Positions 62,151 to 64,000 of a stretch of 64,000 bases of DNA are shown one piece after another. The DNA lies in the NCBI GenBank assembly GCA_005217565.1, contig SJCO01000002.1, forward strand, positions 186,001 through 250,000. The letters run 5' to 3'. How positions within the stretch are numbered: the stretch's first letter is position 1; the number at the start of each line of letters is the position of its first letter. Position numbers and translations under genes: made by a program. This DNA is from Puteibacter caeruleilacunae (lineage in GTDB: Bacteria > Bacteroidota > Bacteroidia > Bacteroidales > Prolixibacteraceae). The notes beneath the pieces were generated by a model. The model made no database searches and was not told the origin of the DNA. It worked only from the letters and a program-made list of their open reading frames with translations.

Positions 62151-64000
62151 TTACTTTTTATCTGAAACTATTACACTGCTCAAGGCACCAATGATCACAC
62201 AGAAGATAACGCCGGTTGCAGTGTATAGCAATAAATTCAACGATGTATAAGTCGTTATCAGGATCTGCAGGACCAAACTACCAAAGAAGCCTATTGTTGC
62301 GCCTTTGGAATTAGCGTTCTTGAACACCACTCCTAATACGAAAAGACCTCCCATTGATCCAATGATCAAACCCAGAACTTTATTAAAGACATCCCATAAT
62401 GACTTGATTCCCCAACTGGCCATCAGTAAAGCAAAGATGGTTCCTAACAATCCTATTATTACAGTTGAAACGCGAGCGATCTTCATCTCATTACCTTTTC
62501 CTGCTAATCTGAAGTGAAAATCAGAAGAATAAGCAGTTGCTGCAGAATTTATACTACTACTCACACTCGACATGGCAGCTGCAAATATTCCACTAATCAG
62601 TACACCTACAACACCATCAGGTAATTCATTAACAATAAACCAAGGGAATATTGCATCTCCATTTGCAAGATTAAAATTCATCGATGCTGGATTCTGCTTG
62701 TAAAATGCATACAAGGCTGTTCCCACAAAAAAGAACAACAAAGTTGCCGGAACAGTAAGGACAATATTTGTCCACAAACTGTTTTTAGCCTCTTTTAGGT
62801 CAGGCGTTGTTAAGTAACGTTGTACCATTGTTTGATCGGTACCATAGGTGGCAAACTGACTAAATACTCCGCCTAGAACAACAACCCAGAAAGTAGGTTG
62901 ACGAAAATCAAATGCCATGTTCAGCGCTGCAAATTTATTATCCTCCACAGCTGTTGTTACAATTCCTGCGAATCCGCCATCAATATTCACAATAATCAAT
63001 ACCAGAGATAGGATTGCTCCTCCTAGAAGCACAATCACCTGCATTGCATCAGTCCATATTACCGCTTCAATTCCCCCCATAAAGGTGTAAAGAAGACTAA
63101 GCAGCCCCATCAACAAAATACAAACGTAAATATCAATACCAGTTACAACATTTAATGCAATAGCAGGTAAAAACAACACAACTCCCATCCGGCCTACCTG
63201 AAAGAGGATAAATGAAGCACTTCCAGCCAAACGCAATAGCAAATTAAAACGCTTCTCCAGGTATTCATAAGCTGTTGTAATATTCATTTTCCGATACAAG
63301 GGAATGAAATAGTAAACCACTAATGGAGCTGATATTAATACAGCAAAGTTCAACCATACATACGACCAATCTGTGGCATAGGCTTTTGCTGGAATAGCCA
63401 TAAAAGTAATCGCACTTAACGCTGTTCCAAAGATACTCAGACCTGCAGCCCACCATGGCACACGCCCACCGCCTTTGAAATAATCATCGGTATTCTGTTG
63501 ACGACGAGAAAAGTAATATCCTATAAACAATAGAATTCCGAAGTAGATGATTAAAACCAACGTATTCAACCAGCCAAAACGATTTGCACCATCAACATAT
63601 TTCCCTCTTAGAATATTCGGAGTCCTAACACCTGGCCTGATTTCACCACTTACAATATACACCTCATCTTCGTGCTTCACCAATGGGGCTGTTGCAACTC
63701 CTTGTTCTGGTAAATAACCTGAAGAAACCAATGTTCGTGTTATTGTATTATAAACCAAACCTTCTTGGGGAAATCCAGGATGCTCTTCAAGACATGTGAC
63801 TAGTTTACTTTTCGCATCTAGCTTTTCCTTTTCATTAGAGCTTTCTTTGACCGCAAGCTCCAATGCTTCTATCTTTTTAAATAAATCACCTCTTGCTCCA
63901 TAGGGAAATACAATAAATTCATTACCCGAAGCAAAGGCTCCTCCTGCCATTACAGGAAATTCACCTTGAAGTTGAGTCCACTTTTTTATTACAGGATTAT
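62151..64000 (-). CDS. Kelch mutarotase - sodium/solute symporter fusion for sialic acid, 5' end outside the window
   Basis: The reading frame is open to base 64000, so the true start lies beyond the edge; an internal ATG at 63950 is not the start. About 616 residues are visible. The first 150 are the end of a kelch-type propeller like NanM, the sialic acid epimerase (FPVMAGGAFASGNEFIVFPY, first 20; VYNTITRTLVSSGYLPEQGV; YIVSGEIRPGVRTP). From about residue 147 a 13-helix SSS-family sodium symporter follows, beginning LVLIIYFGILLFIGYYFSRRQ, with GGGRVPWWAAGLSIFGTALS and GIFAAAMSSVSSSINSAATA. The fused order suggests anomer conversion in the periplasm handed straight to transport. nanA follows after 20 bases. 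Sialic acid specificity is inferred from kelch type and context. Confidence 0.88.
   Translation of the reverse strand, partial: NPVIKKWTQLQGEFPVMAGGAFASGNEFIVFPYGARGDLFKKIEALELAVKESSNEKEKLDAKSKLVTCLEEHPGFPQEGLVYNTITRTLVSSGYLPEQGVATAPLVKHEDEVYIVSGEIRPGVRTPNILRGKYVDGANRFGWLNTLVLIIYFGILLFIGYYFSRRQQNTDDYFKGGGRVPWWAAGLSIFGTALSAITFMAIPAKAYATDWSYVWLNFAVLISAPLVVYYFIPLYRKMNITTAYEYLEKRFNLLLRLAGSASFILFQVGRMGVVLFLPAIALNVVTGIDIYVCILLMGLLSLLYTFMGGIEAVIWTDAMQVIVLLGGAILSLVLIIVNIDGGFAGIVTTAVEDNKFAALNMAFDFRQPTFWVVVLGGVFSQFATYGTDQTMVQRYLTTPDLKEAKNSLWTNIVLTVPATLLFFFVGTALYAFYKQNPASMNFNLANGDAIFPWFIVNELPDGVVGVLISGIFAAAMSSVSSSINSAATAYSSDFHFRLAGKGNEMKIARVSTVIIGLLGTIFALLMASWGIKSLWDVFNKVLGLIIGSMGGLFVLGVVFKNANSKGATIGFFGSLVLQILITTYTSLNLLLYTATGVIFCVIIGALSSVIVSDKK

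Noticed and set aside
1-64000. CRISPR arrays, tRNA/rRNA genes, insertion sequences, integrases or phage genes
   Set aside because: None could be recognised on either strand by eye; a tRNAscan or IS search would be needed to exclude them fully.

Overview
The window comes from a low-GC member of the Bacteroidota. The signs are five SusC-like receptors with four SusD-like lipoproteins, ECF sigma/FecR pairs in front of STN-containing SusC genes, a type IX secretion (T9SS) C-terminal tail on one esterase, and promoters of the TTTG/TAnnTTTG type. Many S1 sulfatases and a sodium-driven symporter suggest a glycan-degrading, possibly marine, Bacteroidales or Marinilabiliales-type organism. That placement is inference; no rRNA or tRNA gene is visible.

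Layout. 1-8910 (minus): a SusC/SusD/third-lipoprotein operon, followed by a second SusC that runs off the left edge and has its own canonical promoter. 9266-14042: histidine catabolism (ftcD, hutI, minus) with a divergent YfcC-type transporter. 14094-19543: mostly housekeeping genes (T9SS esterase, 55-residue ferredoxin, ZIP metal transporter, endonuclease III, Uup-like ABC-F ATPase). 19652-24549 (minus): a sulfatase, a Tat-exported enolase-superfamily protein, a Tyr-rich secreted protein and a membrane-bound AraC-type regulator. 24797-33502 (minus): polysaccharide utilization locus (PUL) B, sigma-FecR-SusC-SusD-lipoprotein. 33702-44001 (minus): PUL C, sigma-FecR-SusC-SusD-two lipoproteins, a paralogue of B. 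44450-45094 (plus): a DUF6266-like protein. 45165-64000 (minus): PUL D, a compact run of 11 genes holding a kelch-symporter fusion (5' end off the window), N-acetylneuraminate lyase, SusC, SusD, a BNR-repeat protein, four sulfatases, a GH33 sialidase and a GH123-like enzyme.

How the genes fit together. PUL D reads as a pathway for sulfated, sialylated, GalNAc-containing glycans. Sulfatases, sialidase and the GH123-like enzyme act outside or in the periplasm, SusCD imports fragments, the fusion protein epimerises and imports sialic acid, and the lyase splits it in the cytoplasm. PULs B and C are sensed by SusC-FecR-sigma trans-envelope signalling; no glycosidase sits in either, so their enzymes are probably elsewhere.

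The least expected signal is RNA-level. Between fecR and susC in both B and C there is a leader with two tandem stem-loops. The two loops in one leader carry the same hexanucleotide (UUGGCG twice in B, GUGCCA twice in C), while stem 2 is wholly different in sequence but still paired. The UUGGCG hexaloop recurs before susC in PUL D and between susD and the lipoprotein gene of PUL C. A second short element is conserved between sigma and fecR in both B and C.
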